64,000 nt of DNA, taken from contig CM031858.1 of assembly GCA_018697195.1 (NCBI GenBank), positions 76,289,102-76,353,101 on the forward strand, given 5' to 3'. This document shows positions 50,610-63,443 of the stretch, one piece after another. The stretch's first letter is position 1; the number at the start of each line of letters is the position of its first letter. A program made the translations under genes and the position numbers. Below the pieces are notes generated by a model that saw only the letters and a list, made by a program, of their open reading frames with translations, searched no databases and was not told the origin of the DNA. Source of the stretch: Certhia americana. Its lineage: Eukaryota > Chordata > Aves > Passeriformes > Certhiidae.

Positions 50610-53194
50610 CTCCTCTGTAGTTTTAAGCAGTACAAAGATTGTATGAAGGAATTAATTTTACTGAGAGACAGTTTGGAAGCCAAAATTTTTCAGCAGAATA
50701 TATTTTTCCCTTCCTCCCCCTGTGGAGTGATGCTAGTCAATAGCTAAGTACCCATCTAGTTACCAACTCACACTCCTCACTGAAGAACAAGGCAGAGAAT
50801 TAAAAAAGCAAAAGGTGTCCAGTGGTGGAGAAGAGGGATAGAGCAGCTTTGCCAGCAGTATCTGGCACCCAGTCTGGGTCAGCCCACCACAGAGGGTCTC
50901 ATTCACTTCACTGATCATTGTAGGAAATCCTCTAATAGACTAATCAGCCTTGTTTTGCTCGCTTTAAAAATGAAGTCAAGGTCAGGCATATTACAATTAT
51001 ATTGCACAAATTATAGTGGCATCTTTGTCACTGAAACCTGAACACTGAATTTATGAACCAGTATTTATTAATGGAACTCATTGTTACCACATTTTTCGGT
51101 GCTAAAATTCAGAACTGTAAAAAGGTGTCTTTTTTTCAGGCAAACCTTCTTCACAACATAAACAAATTTATTTTCCAAGCAGGTAGAATTTCTCATAAAA
51201 TACAAAGACATCAATGGTACTAGAGAGATGATCTGCAAACACAAGCTTAACACAGAGGACTAACCCATTAGTGCTCTAGTATATAACGATGAACCTGTTA
51301 TCTTTTAAAGTCTTATTGTGAGTCTTATTTAGAAGCAAATTTCTTGGTTGTGCTTGCTAACATCTGATGTCACGGAGAAGCCCAGAGGCAGCTGAACTGA
51401 ATTCCTTTCAGACAAAACTGAAGCAGAAGATGTGCTCAAGAAGGACAGGTTATGCATTCTATCATGCAGCTGATACCAAGCACTGGGACTACTGGACCTG
51501 TCTGGGTCTGCAGAGCAAAACTGCCTGTAATAGAAATGGTACAAACACTGTGGCCCCAGCAACAGCCGCGAGGCTCTACTCTTGCTGTTCCACACTACTT
51601 GCTAATTTCAGCATAAGATACAAAAAAATGCAAGAAAACATTATCTTCAGCAAAATGTGCTGTTAAAATTACCTAAGACAGCATAGAAAACCAGGTGCAC
51701 TTTCCCAGAATAGTCCAAACAGGCATATCAAATTATATCTGGGAAAATGAATAGTTGCTTCAATGGGATGCAGCTAATTGGTAGTACTTCTCAATGCCAC
51801 ACAGACGCAGATTCAAACTGCTTCACATCCAAAAAGTCGTGTGGTTTCAGCTTAGGCACTGCAGGATGGTTCTGTGCCGTGCAATAAAAATGACTCCTCA
51901 GTTTGCAAATGGTACAGATGAAATCACATAAGAAAACTTATGGTCTGTTCTTCCCAGCCAGAACAGGACTTCCTGGAACTCTAGATTTTTAAAGTAGTCA
52001 TAGCTACAATTTTTTATGTTTCTATTTGTACTTCTTATTAGCTACTAGCAGAACTCTGGGATCTAATACAGATTATAGATGAACAACAAGAAGAGCTGAA
52101 TATAAAGTCAAGCAGGTTGCTATTAAGGCATTAGCTCAGACCATCTAATAAACTAGGAAAATTAACCCAAGCTTTCCTGGGCTTAATCAGTATGTCTGGT
52201 TTAAACTGCACTCAGGTTGGTTTCACCTCGTTCTGCCCATTGCTTCTTGCTCTCCTCTCATCTACCATCTGCCCTCCCTTGAAAAGCTTAAGGGAGTCTT
52301 CCCCTCTCATCAGCAGTCCTGCAAAGTATCACTTACAGCCTTTTCCCACACAAGCTGCTTCCAGTAACCTTGACTTGCTGTGCTGTCTGCACTTTGCCAC
52401 CCCTTTCTGCCATCTCCAGCAGTTTTGCTAGCAATTTTTATTTTCCAACTGCTGGAAAACTGCATGTGGCACTGAAAACAAAACACCACCTTTTAACGCT
52501 CAGGAGGTCCTTCAACAGCTTCTCTTATTCTCTGTGTATGTGATGAGACATCTTTTGCACTTTGTTTTACTCCAGTCTAAATCAAGCTCCATCACTCCAG
52601 AGCTGGAAAAATTTTCTTTAACTTAGCATGACATCTTTGTAGGCAAATTCAGTTGTTGTGGGCCTACACATCTGTGCACTATTGCATATAGTAATTGAGG
52701 TGTCTCCTCAAATTGTATGTGAAAAGTCACTCAAATGCAGTAAAACAGTGTGTGCAAACCAGAACCAGTTCCAGGCTAGCAATTGACAATTTTATCTCTT
52801 ATTCTATCTTCAGATAACATTCAGGCACATCTGGTTTAGGCCCCTATCACTTCTGGAGTTACTGGAGAAAACTAGAAATTAGACATCTGCTTTGCACATG
52901 TCCACATAGCATAAAGCACAATTATCTCTTTTCCCATGAGCAAAATTAAGATGATCAATTTTAAAAGCAAATCTACCTCAACTAAATTTCCCTAAATTAT
53001 ACTGGTATTATGAAGTGATGCAGCCAGAAAACTGGGTCTGAGAAGTCTACCCAGGGGCCATATCCTCCTCAGAGAGATGTGTCTCCAAAAGAACACCTTC
53101 TAGGGGTACTGCCACTTCCTTAGCTGTGCAGGGATTCCAGCAAATGGTTTCAGCTCAGTAGTGATTCTCAGTTCAATAGTGATTTTCAGCTCAA
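50610..53194. other. Spacer between the inverted arms
   Basis: About 2.6 kb (2.9 kb including the adjoining LTR) with no gene recognised. Opposed frames at 51329-51666 have no domain. It begins with an ERVL-type LTR 3' remnant (50636-50889). It shows no transposase-like coding region, which argues against reading the arms as terminal repeats of an autonomous DNA transposon. Confidence 0.55.
50636..50889 (+). mobile_element. ERVL-type LTR 3'-end remnant
   Basis: 'gtccagtggtgg', then 'gggatagagcagctttg', 'tatctggcacccagtctggg' and 'tcagcccacca' is the typical 3' end of the avian ERVL LTR family represented by the 37158 copy. The 50817-50889 part is convincing. The upstream part (50636-50710, with 'aattaatttt' and 'atatttttccc') is weaker and seems separated from it by about 110 bp of unrelated sequence. 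It lies within 30-210 bp of the inner edge of the left duplicated arm. Confidence 0.5.
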
Positions 53195-53203
53195 TGCTGG
53201 AAT
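53150..53203. repeat. Three tandem 18-bp units
   Basis: Three imperfect 18-bp units start TCAGCTCAGTAG (53150), TCAGTTCAATAG (53168) and TCAGCTCAATGC (53186). On the minus strand they follow the U5 of the LTR directly. Because 18 is a multiple of three, they keep the minus-strand frame 53100-53312 open as repeated E-L-(K/R)-I-T; this is not evidence of a gene. Confidence 0.85.
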
Positions 53204-53528
53204 CCCCAGGCCGACACAGGAATGAGAGAGAGAGGAGTCTGTGTGGCAATTCCACAGAGGCAGCTTTATTGTCAGCGACTCTGAACAGAGAGCCAGGAAC
53301 AGAAAGCTCCAAAAACAGAGGCTGAGGCTGGGATTTTCACAGGGACAGACAAGGGGTGGATACAGATTATTTGCATGAAAGAAGCAAGGTATTCTAGTTG
53401 TAGTTTACTGGGGTCACCATGGGTTTGAGTTAGGTTGCTTAACTAAGGGACAGTTCAAAGGAATCAGCCTGATTCCTGCATGGGAGGGCAGGAGGCCCTC
53501 CTACAGGAGACTTATAGTTTCCTCCACA
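53195..53528 (-). mobile_element. Antisense LTR, probably ERVK-like
   Basis: On the minus strand the likely 5' end is TGTGGAGGAAAC (from 53528). A U3 follows, then GGAGCTTTCTG, AATAAAG (reverse of 53264-53270), GCTGCCTCTGTGG and a U5 with CTCATTCCTGTGTCGGCCTG ending near 'attccagca' at 53195. The poly(A) signal followed by a pyrimidine-rich stretch and 'tgtcggcctgggg' is the arrangement I associate with avian ERVK LTRs; family naming is inference. No target duplication was found (ATTAAG on the right has no match on the left). Downstream of U5 there is no primer-binding site or gag that I can recognise. It stops 15 bp short of the right duplicated arm. Confidence 0.6.
53265..53270 (-). terminator. 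Poly(A) signal of the antisense LTR
   Basis: TTTATT on the plus strand is AATAAA on the minus strand, in an AATAAAGCTGCC context typical of LTR R regions. Confidence 0.5.
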
Positions 53529-53543
53529 ATTAAGTGTGAAATT

Positions 53544-54045
53544 CAGGTACTTATAGGGGATGCAAGAGGCCTATAGTGTCACACTAGAATGTGGCCTGAG
53601 GGAAAATTACACACAGAGCCACAATAACTGTTTACTGGTCAGAAAGTAAAAGGACTTTTTAAATACAATGTCAGGAGCAACAGTAGAGAAGGTGTCTCAC
53701 TCTTTGAGGTGTTTACTTAAAGGGGAAGTTAATTCAAACAGAGAATAAAATACATAAAGGAGGAAGCTGTGTCTGTGCACACCACCATCCAGTGTATGAA
53801 GGAACCCTCTGTGAGTAGTCCTGTCTGCACTCAGGAGTGCAGACAACTCCAGAAGAAGGATTCAAGGACAGGAGCAACACTGCCTCTGTCTAAACACCAT
53901 GACAGACAAAAGAGACTGAAGAACACAATTGCTTTGAATTAAAATAGCCAGAATCACTATACAAGTACCGCTATGCATACAAAATGTGAAGGAAAGCATT
54001 ATTTCTCAGTACTTTGTTTTTATGTAAACATAAAGGCTGCAAAAG
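53544..54045 (-). repeat. Right arm of a large inverted duplication
   Basis: Reverse complement of 50108-50609, same length, about 97% identical by hand count. Position p in one arm corresponds to 104153 minus p in the other along the whole length, so there is no net insertion or deletion. Mismatches are spread out, with a small cluster near the outer end. The putative LTR of the left arm is mirrored at 53577-53904. Confidence 0.93.
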
Positions 54046-55675
54046 CAAACAGACAAGAATAAAAGCCAAGAACAAAAACATATCTGATAGCTATTTTTTA
54101 AATGTCGGGAAACTGAGTCATAAGACAAAACTTTTTGAGAATATGTTTGACTCTGGAGCTCCTCAAGTTACTCTTGGGTGTATTTTAGAGCAAACTCATT
54201 GCTACAGATAGAAATTGATTCCTCCCCTGACTCTCCTTGTAGTCTTAGCTGCAGGATCACTTGAGAATGAAAATCCATAATATGTCAATGGGCTCAGAAG
54301 CTGCACATAATAATGCCAACCAAAATTGTCTTATAGGTGAGGAAACACATGTAATTATAGAAAAACCTCTTGTTATTTAAGATTAGACAATATTTTACCA
54401 AGTTGCCTGTTCCTTCTAATTTTTCCTGTCTGGAAAAAAGCGTTTCCCTTCATTCCCACAACTCCACACCTTAGTTAAGCAATAAGCTGAAAACAATGTG
54501 AATTAAGTGCTCAGAAAATGGGCACATTTCCCTTTTTGAACTCATACATGCAACAAATGAGAATGGTAAATCTATTTAGCCCTGCATAATACTAATTTAG
54601 AAAATCAGAAAGATATTTCAGACCATTTATCTTCTAAATCAAATTTCTGGACTAGGAGTACGGTACATTAAATAGAACTTTGCACTGATCTTCATTCTGT
54701 TTCTACAAATTTCTGAATGAAAACATAGTTCTATAGACATAAAGACCCCTGTCATATCATATTTTGAAAAGCAGCTTAATGCATTCTCCTGGCTCCATAT
54801 CCTGGCTTCTAACTTTTTATCTTTTGAAATTTAGTGTGATGATTAGACTTACTTTTGTTAGTGCATCCATTTAATTTAATTTAAACTGAAATCAATTTAA
54901 TCCAGATTGATCCAAGGTTATTATTAATATAATTTGTTCTCTAAGCTTTGCCTAGCTCAGTATTACCTGTCATTTTCAGTAGTATTTATCTTTCTAAATT
55001 AAGGATAGTTTTATCCCATAGCAGCCAGAGTAAAGGTTGAAAAATACATTTCAATATTAAGTTTTCATAGATACTTCTGATTAACTGTGAGGCAACTCAT
55101 GACTGACATCATTGATACGAAGCAGGAGTCAAGCTGGAACTCTTAGGCACTTTTCCACATTCTTCTTATGAGAAGACCCTGATTACCAAATATGCATACA
55201 ATTATATACAAGGTTTGCCCCAAAGTGAAAAAACAATTGACCCTAACAGGCACTATGAGTAGCAGTCATTCTCCATTCTAAATTTTGAAGGATGAATTTA
55301 AAAAAAAAATAATTTTGCAGCCTGAAGCTTTCTTGTTATTCTCAGTACTGCATGGCACACCATTTAATGTCATAACAAAACCTGGAGTTGGGAAATAAAA
55401 GTAAGAACTCATAAAATGAATCTGTCTTAGTTTTAGGACCATATTTGACTCAAGGAGTCCAGATAAAAAGTGGTAGAGTAATAATGATAAATTTTATTTT
55501 GACAAGTCTTGTTTCCCCCTTCCATTTATGAAATGGGAAAAAGATAAAAAGAATACACTTGATTTTTGCCCTAAGTTCTTGTTGCTGAATATAAATAAAT
55601 AAATATTTTGCTGTGGAAGTGGAAACCTTGAAAGACTTTTCCTAAAGCGGGTAATGGGGACTAGCTAATTTTTGC

Positions 55676-55715
55676 ACAAAACAAAATGAAATGAAACAAA
55701 ACAAAACAAAACAAT
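55676..55715. repeat. (AAAAC)n-like simple repeat
   Basis: Repeated AAAAC/AAATG units, imperfect at the left and regular at the right. Confidence 0.85.
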
Positions 55716-56723
55716 ATCACAAATTTCCGCAAGTGCTTTGATGATGGATTTTGAATTCACTAATAAAACTGTCAAATTTCACCCAAATTTTAAGAGACTC
55801 AACAACATTTTCTTTGAACAAAAATATTCTACAATGAACATCTGCAATCATTTGTCAATGTCTCCATAACTCTAAACGAGTCCCACAGTAGTTTCTATGT
55901 GAACAGGACAGTGATGCCTGCTCACAGTCTATGAAATCAAATCTCTCTTTTACAATTATTAAGATTATTAATAACCTGCAATATCCTATTATACAGCAAC
56001 AGATGTTGCAATCAACTAATTTTCCTATCTAGAAAACACAATTATTAATCCTTTATAAATATGATAAATATAAACCTTTTACAAAGTGTGTCTGTTCAAT
56101 TGTTTCTGAAGAACATGTTATGCAATGAGGATGTAAACAATGTGGTACAATAGAAGGAAAAAAATAACCTCTGTAGAACACTTTTGATTGACACTGTGGA
56201 AAACTGTTCAGGGTTTGAAAGGAATTGGTTCAAGACCAGGAGCACAAACATCATTCAAATAGATATAGGTCTTTGTACCTTCTCTTATAGCTAAACCTGA
56301 AATATTTTTCTCTAGAAAAAGAACAGATTTTTCTCATAAATTCACAAGACCTGATCTTGTGTGCACAGACCTGGAGGACACAGCTCTTGCTGAAGTCAGT
56401 ACAAATCTATGCAGCTAAAGCAAAGTACCAAAGTCAGTTAAATTTTGCTGTGCTAGACTATAAGAACAAAATCTGCCCTCTAAGCAAAGTTCCCATATAC
56501 AAGCACATTTTTCAGCAAGTGTTATGCATCATGGGGATCCATATGGCTTCAAACGTTCTAAAAGACATCTGCATTCTTACTCAAATGGAAGCATCATGTA
56601 AGAATAATTCACGAAGTCTGATTTTGTTAGACAGCTTTGGTTTATGCAATCAGTTTTATCTCTAATTAGAACCATTTTTGTGAGATATGGGTCTTGTAAG
56701 ATTATGCTATACTAAAGCCAGTC

Positions 56724-56751
56724 AAAAAACAAACAAACAAACAAACAAACA
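56724..56751. repeat. (CAAA)n microsatellite
   Basis: An A run followed by about five CAAA/AAAC units. Confidence 0.93.
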
Positions 56752-57100
56752 ATCTATTTAGGAAATCTGCAAATGAGGGATTTTTATCCATGATGGAATA
56801 ACAGGGCATCTTTTCAAGGTCAAAGTTACACAAGTATTTCTTGAGTACAGGTTTAAGTATTTCTTAATATAAGACTGTGCTTATAATAGATCACAAACCA
56901 CCAACAGTAACACAGTTTCATCTCAAATCATATGGAGAATACTCAGCGATATTGCACCATTTCCCAATAGTGGACACTGAGAAAATGTTCCTTGTCTTGA
57001 GTAAAGTCATGGTTCTAAGGGTGCTTTAAATTCCATTTGTTTCATGAGTTGCTAGATATAATAAGGAAAGAGATAGTAAAGTTGTGTTAAAGAAAAGGTG

Positions 57101-57168
57101 TATATATATATATATATATATATACACATTTATTTATTTATTTATTTATAAATATATATACACACACA
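57101..57168. repeat. Compound (TA)n-(TTTA)n-(TA)n-(CA)n microsatellite
   Basis: (TA)12 is followed by ACACA, about five TTTA units, another TA stretch and (CA)4. The open frame 57084-57314 translates it as alternating I-Y and is an artefact. Confidence 0.95.
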
Positions 57169-59535
57169 TAAGGACAGACAGTCACGTCTATGTACACAAA
57201 CATAAACACCTGCTTTTGAAGGTATCAACAAATCTCCACCGACACAGGACATTTACTGATCAACTTAGTTTAATCAACTACAAGGAGCTGAAACCAGATG
57301 TAGGTATTAATTGACAGAAACACAGCAAAACAAATGAATTCAAAATATGAAATAGGAAACTCTGATGTCATGTGAACCTGAATACACTGCCTCATCAAAC
57401 ACTTGTAACATTTCCATCTGATTGCTGAAGAATAAAAGACAAAAGTTTTCCTTTTTTTTAGTACAACCATGCTATGGAGAATTTCAGATTGCTATTTACA
57501 ACCCTGATTCAGAATGTGATTTTTAAACTGATGTTTCAAACTTCATTGCTTTTCGCTTTTTAATTTTCTCACAAAATATGTTGTGACCTGGAAGGAAGCC
57601 ATAGAAAGTTGTACTTAGGAGCCAATGAACTGACAAGAGAGGACAAATTATGTTTATGGATTCCCATAGGGCTATGAATAAAATGGTTCATCACCCACAC
57701 AGATTTCTCCTACTTAGAGATTTAAAGTACATCATTCTCAAAGGGCATACAGATACAGACAATCACCAAATCCCATGGGAATAAATGCAAATCATAATCC
57801 CAATATATGAGCTATCAAGGACCAATGGAGACTGAATTTCAATCATCTTGGCAGTGATAGTACATTGAATCAATATAGCGCACGGCATTATTACTCAGGC
57901 ATTTGCATCACCATTCAGTCAAACAACAAAATGTTAAGAAAAAATACTAGAAGGTAGCAATAGTTCTGGATATTGCAGACTGCTAAAATTCCAATTATTT
58001 AAAAATTTGAAAAGGTAATTTTTTTTCTTTTCAATTTAGTGGATTATTACATTTTAAAAAAGAACTGCAACATTAGTTCCCAATATTCCTAACCACATAC
58101 ATAAAAAACCCCATGATACAGATAAAAGTTTTCTTTATTTCTAATACTAACCTAAGACATATAATCTTATTCATAGTAATGTCAATTAATTCATGAGCAA
58201 CATAAAACAACTTTGACTATATTTTTTGGAGATATTTAACCACTCTGGGCAAAAAAACTACAACAATCCAATATCAAATAACCTTTTGTAAACCTGTCAT
58301 ATAAAGACTGTGGTTCAACATCTTGCCTTGCATTGGTGAATAGATTTGAAAAGGCTTTGGCAAGAATTTATTACTAAGTACTCTGAAAAAGACTGGAATT
58401 CTTTCAATATATCTCTGATTGTGAATCTTGTTTAAAAACACACACAAAACCCTAGTTAACACAAGTTATATTAGCTCTTCTATTGATTGAACTATTTTAG
58501 TATGATTACAGATTTCTCTTTATTTTTCATCCATGCTGTGTCCCCTGAATGAATTACCAGTTTTGATCTTTAAGTTGTACTCTAATTGATATCAGTGAAA
58601 CAGGATAATGTCTTTATGGGTAAACTGTAATCAGGAAATGTGTATGTGTGTCTGTGATAAATGTTTTCTTTTTTTTTTTTCTTTATCTCATTTTAGCTAC
58701 CTAAAGCATTCTAGAAGACCTTTGCCTTCACCTGGAGTTTCAGATTATACTCAGTGTGCTATAAATATGATTCAGTGTGATTCTCATGTATTATTTTACC
58801 ACAGCTAGTCGAGTCAGAGGTTGCAACTGGTCAACCTTAAAAGTGGCAAATAACTAGATTATTCTAATCTACATAGCAAGATGTCATTTCTTGTTTATAT
58901 ATATTTTTTTCTGGAATTCCCTTAGAATACTCTTCTTACAAAGGCTTTTCTTCCTTCTTATGCTATGTTAGGTAAACAGGTATTCAAAATCTCACAGAAA
59001 TACTTCTCCTTGCAGGATTATCATAATAGTACGTTCCCTTTCAAAGATGCACATCACACACAACAGAATGTTCTTACAAGCTTAAAATGCTTCAATGATA
59101 GTCTTTGGTGCAGTTATGTTCTTAAAATTGCATATGGTCTTCAGAGTCTCTGGAACCTGAATTCCAGAATTTTAGGCAAAAAGAACATAAGTGTTTAAAG
59201 TCATTTACTTAAAAATCTACTTCATACGGGCCACATATATACATGTAGTAGAACTAGAAAAGTTACAGGTAGTTGTATTGGATTCAAATTAAATAGACGT
59301 CAGCATATATTCAAGTTCAGATCTACAAATAGATTAATAAGACTTTTACCCTTACATCATTGAACTGTCTTCATAACCCAGCACTTGCTTCCTCTACACT
59401 TAATATTCAGCACTTCTAGAAATGAATACTGAAGTTTTTCAACCTGGCTGCACATGACTGCCATAACAGAAGATCAGAAGATCAGTCAGAAAGAAAGAAC
59501 CTACAGTGTACTAAATTGTTCATAACAACTTTGAA

Positions 59536-59567
59536 TTTTGTCCATTTTGAAATTTGTCCATTTTGAA
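59536..59567. repeat. 16-bp tandem duplication
   Basis: TTTGTCCATTTTGAA occurs twice with a 16-bp period. Confidence 0.85.
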
Positions 59568-59830
59568 GCAGGGAAGAAAAAACCAAAGAAGTAAAGGTAA
59601 TACAGTAATCTCATTCCTTCTAATATAGTTGAGAGCATGGGCATGAGCAGTTTAAAAATTCTTTCAAAAAACATGCAGTGAGATAGCAAATACTTGCCTC
59701 TGTTTCCTAGGCAGTTATTTTGTATGTGACTGCATGTTATTTTGGTGATCTGGTGACTATTAAACTGATATTAAACTGGGGAAATTTAAATTTAGGGCAG
59801 CTTTGGCAGTGCTTTATCACTTTTCTAGCA

Positions 59831-59870
59831 GAAGCTCCCTGTGCAAGAAAAGAAAAGAAGCTCCCTGTGC
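59831..59870. repeat. 14-bp direct repeat, 26-bp period
   Basis: GAAGCTCCCTGTGC occurs at 59831-59844 and again at 59857-59870, separated by an A/G-rich 12-mer. It could be a small replication-slippage duplication. Confidence 0.85.
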
Positions 59871-60754
59871 TCCACCACAAGAAAACTGTGGTGATGAGGA
59901 ACTGCAAACAGAGGTTGTTCTATCCTGGCTCTGTTCTCATCTCCATCTCATTTTCAAATCTTAAAATGCAATAGAGTAGTAATCATTAAGTCAACATTTT
60001 CCTGAGGTTCTTTATTATAGGTGAAATGCAGAAATTTACTGTTGTTGACTAAGATTCAACTGCTAAAACTTTGGACTGGCCACAATACATGAAAAACAGC
60101 TTTGTTAAAGATAGTTTTTAAAATTTTTCTTTAAGGTTTTTCACTTTATTTTAGGGAATTCTTCTCACATCTGTGAGCATTATGATGTTTGGAATGATAA
60201 AATATAGACCTTACATGGCTGAAAGTGCAAGAGCAGGAAGTCAGTACTATTTTTTAAAAAAGGAAAAATGTATATGCATTAATGATGAGTTGCACATTGT
60301 AAGAAGGACCTTTGACCCTGATACCTAATAGGTCAATATGTAATTAAACAATTGCATAAAATTATGATACTATGTCAGATTAACAAACTAAGCTTCTTTC
60401 ATGATTTTTTCAGTTATAGGTATATACACATCTGAAGCTGGACTACATGCCTGAAAACTGTTTTCAAATAAAATCCTAATTAAGTTCCACAAAATCTTGC
60501 CATTGAATCTTGTTAATATTTACCATTAAACTTTATTAATTAGTTAGTTTTAGAAATAAATTATATTATTGTTTAGCTCTCAAAAAATGAGGTTCATCAC
60601 TTCAATAATGACACTGCATTATAGTTTGCATAACTGTAATTGTATTTCTTAACTCTCATTTCTCTTTAGCTGGAAAACATGTCATAAATCTACCTGCAAA
60701 TAAGGTCACTTCAACACTTCTTCCTCAGCAGAAAGGAATGGCATTATACAGAGT

Positions 60755-60775
60755 AAAAAAAAAAAAAAAAAAAAA
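60755..60775. repeat. Poly(A) run, 21 nt
   Basis: A21 followed by CAACAAACAAAAAAC. Confidence 0.95.
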
Positions 60776-63261
60776 CAACAAACAAAAAACTTTTCAATGG
60801 TTAAACAAAAGTTATTCTTTTCTTGGTAGAAGATGAACACAAGGAGAAAACAAGACAGGTTAGGTTTTGCTTGTAGGAAAAATTGTCTCTCAGTAAAAAT
60901 TCTTTAATCCATATTTTACTTCTTAATATGTCTTACTTGAATATTTATAACATAGATTAGTCTCCATCTAGGAGTCAGCTACTTGCATTTCTATTTTATT
61001 TTGATTTTTCATGCATTCGTTTATTTGTACTCATGTCTGGACATACTCTTTGACACTTTTTGTCAGTGTTAAGTGGTTTGCCTTATCTATACAGAGCACA
61101 ATGAACCTCACTGAAGAGGGCTCTAGAGTTAAGTTTTGTCCTTGACAGCACAGGTAGAATTCTCATCAGTGAATTCTTTAACTGTACAGCACAAAAGTGA
61201 TTTAAAGGACATACCTTTTTCAACAAATACATGTAATCCTGTTGTCACAAATCTCTGTGCTTCCTTATACTACATTTCCACCCTACATCTTGTAACCACA
61301 ACTTGTCTGTTCATGATTAGATTTAGATTGTGGGGCATTTTTGTAAACAAAGTACATTGAAGAGAACATGTTTCTTGTAACACTCTGACTATAAAATTAA
61401 TCTCAATCACATTTTTGTTTGAGAAAACCCCAAACATTTTTATTTTTCTTTTAATTCTTAAATAAAAATAGCAGTTAGTCTATACATACTGTAGGAACAT
61501 TTATAATATTTATTGGACTATCTTTTAAAAGTTGGGTTTTTTTCCTGAAACATTAGTTTTTACAACTAGCTCTTCCACAAAAATTTACCATTTTGTTGAA
61601 ATTGTTGAAATAAAGATTTACGACATTTAAGATTTAAGGTTGTTTTATCATAACCCACCACAAAATTATTGTACACTGAGAAAAAGAAATACGGAAAATT
61701 TCAGGGCTTTTGAAGATATCATGCCATTTCAACTGATGTCTTTTATCTGGATTTTGCGATTAATAAGTAATTTACAGAAAAGTTTATTTAAGTGGTGTGT
61801 AAATTTACAAAATAATTAAAACTGATTTGAAAGTAAAGCTGTCTGCCATCAGGACGTATAGGAAAAAAATATCTAAAGAAATCAGTGGTTTGAAGAGACC
61901 TGTAGATGGCATAAAAACACAGAGAAGAATTAAAAATGCTGCTCTAGAAGCTAGGAAGCAAGTATTTACATATGGTTCTTGGAGATATAAGGGAAGATAA
62001 GAATGACAGCAAATTATTCAGAGGGTTTCTGCCTTTCTGATGCCATTAGAAAACAATGACACAGATGTAGTTCTATACATATGGCAGTGAGAGAGGATGT
62101 TCAATAAAGCAATCAATTTTGTGAAAACTTCTGTGCATATTAAAAAGAAATATAATTCCTATGCATTAAAATTTAAGGTTTTCTGACCCGCTTTGATAAT
62201 AATTTAAACATAAAGCATAACAAGAGAAGCAGAACTCCTTTCCTATGAACTGCAGTGAGAAAGCCACATACCCTGCTTTTCTGATATCTATTCAGTCCTA
62301 CATGTTCTGAAAACACTAGGCATTTGCATTTCTAACACCACGGTTGCAGTGAATTTGGGAGCCTTCTCCAGCCCCTACTTTATTGTCAAATTGACTGCTG
62401 AATCCATGAAAAGGAGCCAGGAAGCACTGAATTCCAGGTCATACACAGGTCAGGGTTTCTTACTCTAAGGCTGCCAAGTCTGAAGCATTGGTAACCTTAT
62501 TCCAAGGCAATACTTAGTAATGGAGTAGTCAACATACAATAATAAAAATTAGGGTTTCTGACCTAATTTTCACTGTGCAATCAGGCAGAAAACTGTCATG
62601 TAGGCTAAATGCTATCTGGTTTTGTGAAACATTTCAGTCTTGTCAAAGAAGCTTTTTTTTCTGAAATATAGTTTTACCACAAACTTCTATAACCCTCAGC
62701 TTTTTTATGTATTGATGATTAAATTAATTTCAAAATTGTAGCAAATACATCATGCATTAATCAATGCAACACAACAAATTCCCCCTCTATAAAATGTAGT
62801 ACTGAGTTTCCCAATCCTTTTTTCTTCTCTTCCATTTCACCTTCAGTAGCAGCAGGAAGGTGAAAACAAGCTAAGACTGACAATACTAGAGAACGTTTCA
62901 GGCTTTTTGAGGTATACAGATGGTGATCAGAACGATGAGAATCTTTATAAAATGAATTGAGCATCTCAGTTCATTGACAGTAACTCTACCATCACAAATG
63001 AATCATTAGAACTCTCCAAGAAGAGAATGATTCATAAGGTAAGATTGATACAGGCTGTAAGTTTTTATCAGTGACTATTCTATCTGCTTTCTTTTAGATC
63101 TGTGACTCACAAACGCCTAGAAGATTTGAGATGAAAGAGGTTAGCTCAACAAATCAGTAAATTTCTTCTGCTCCAGTGCAGGATCAGATGTATCTCAAAA
63201 GTGCTCGTGAGATATTTGTCTAACATCTCTATAATAACATCTAAAAGAAAGGGATTCCCAG

Positions 63262-63405
63262 TCCCTTAGCCAATCTGTTACAGTGCTAGTCTGTCTTTGC
63301 CATTAAGAAGCTATTATTAATGTCAGGTCTAAATCTCTTCTGTTGCAGTTTAAGCCCATCATGACTCTTCCCAGAGGACATGAAGAAGAGTTTAATCTCT
63401 TCTTT
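63262..63405 (-). mobile_element. Old diverged antisense CR1 fragment
   Basis: 'ccaatctgttacagtgctag', then 'gccattaagaagctattatt', 'ggtctaaatctcttctg' and 'cagtttaagcccatcatgac' follow the order of the antisense CR1 3' region ('caacctgttccagtgtctca', 'aagaatttcttcctaa', 'ctaaatctaccctc', 'agtttaaagccatt'). The match is clearly diverged, and neither the ATTCTRTG terminus nor coding sequence is present. Confidence 0.6.
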
Positions 63406-63443
63406 TTTCAATAGCGTTTTGTTGTTGAAATCTCTTACTAAGG

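Larger units (their letters stand above)
54046..63261. other. AT-rich unique DNA without genes
   Basis: No gene recognised. The longest frame (56357-56665, 102 codons) has no domain. Simple repeats lie at 55676-55715, 56724-56751, 57101-57168 and 60755-60775, and short tandem duplications at 59536-59567 and 59831-59870. Confidence 0.55.

Noticed and set aside
50108..54045. The inverted arms read as terminal inverted repeats of a DNA transposon
   Set aside because: No transposase-like frame in the spacer and no target-site duplication outside the arms. CAG...CTG-like ends inside the homology do not help, because the flanking CTTTTG is also shared between the arms.
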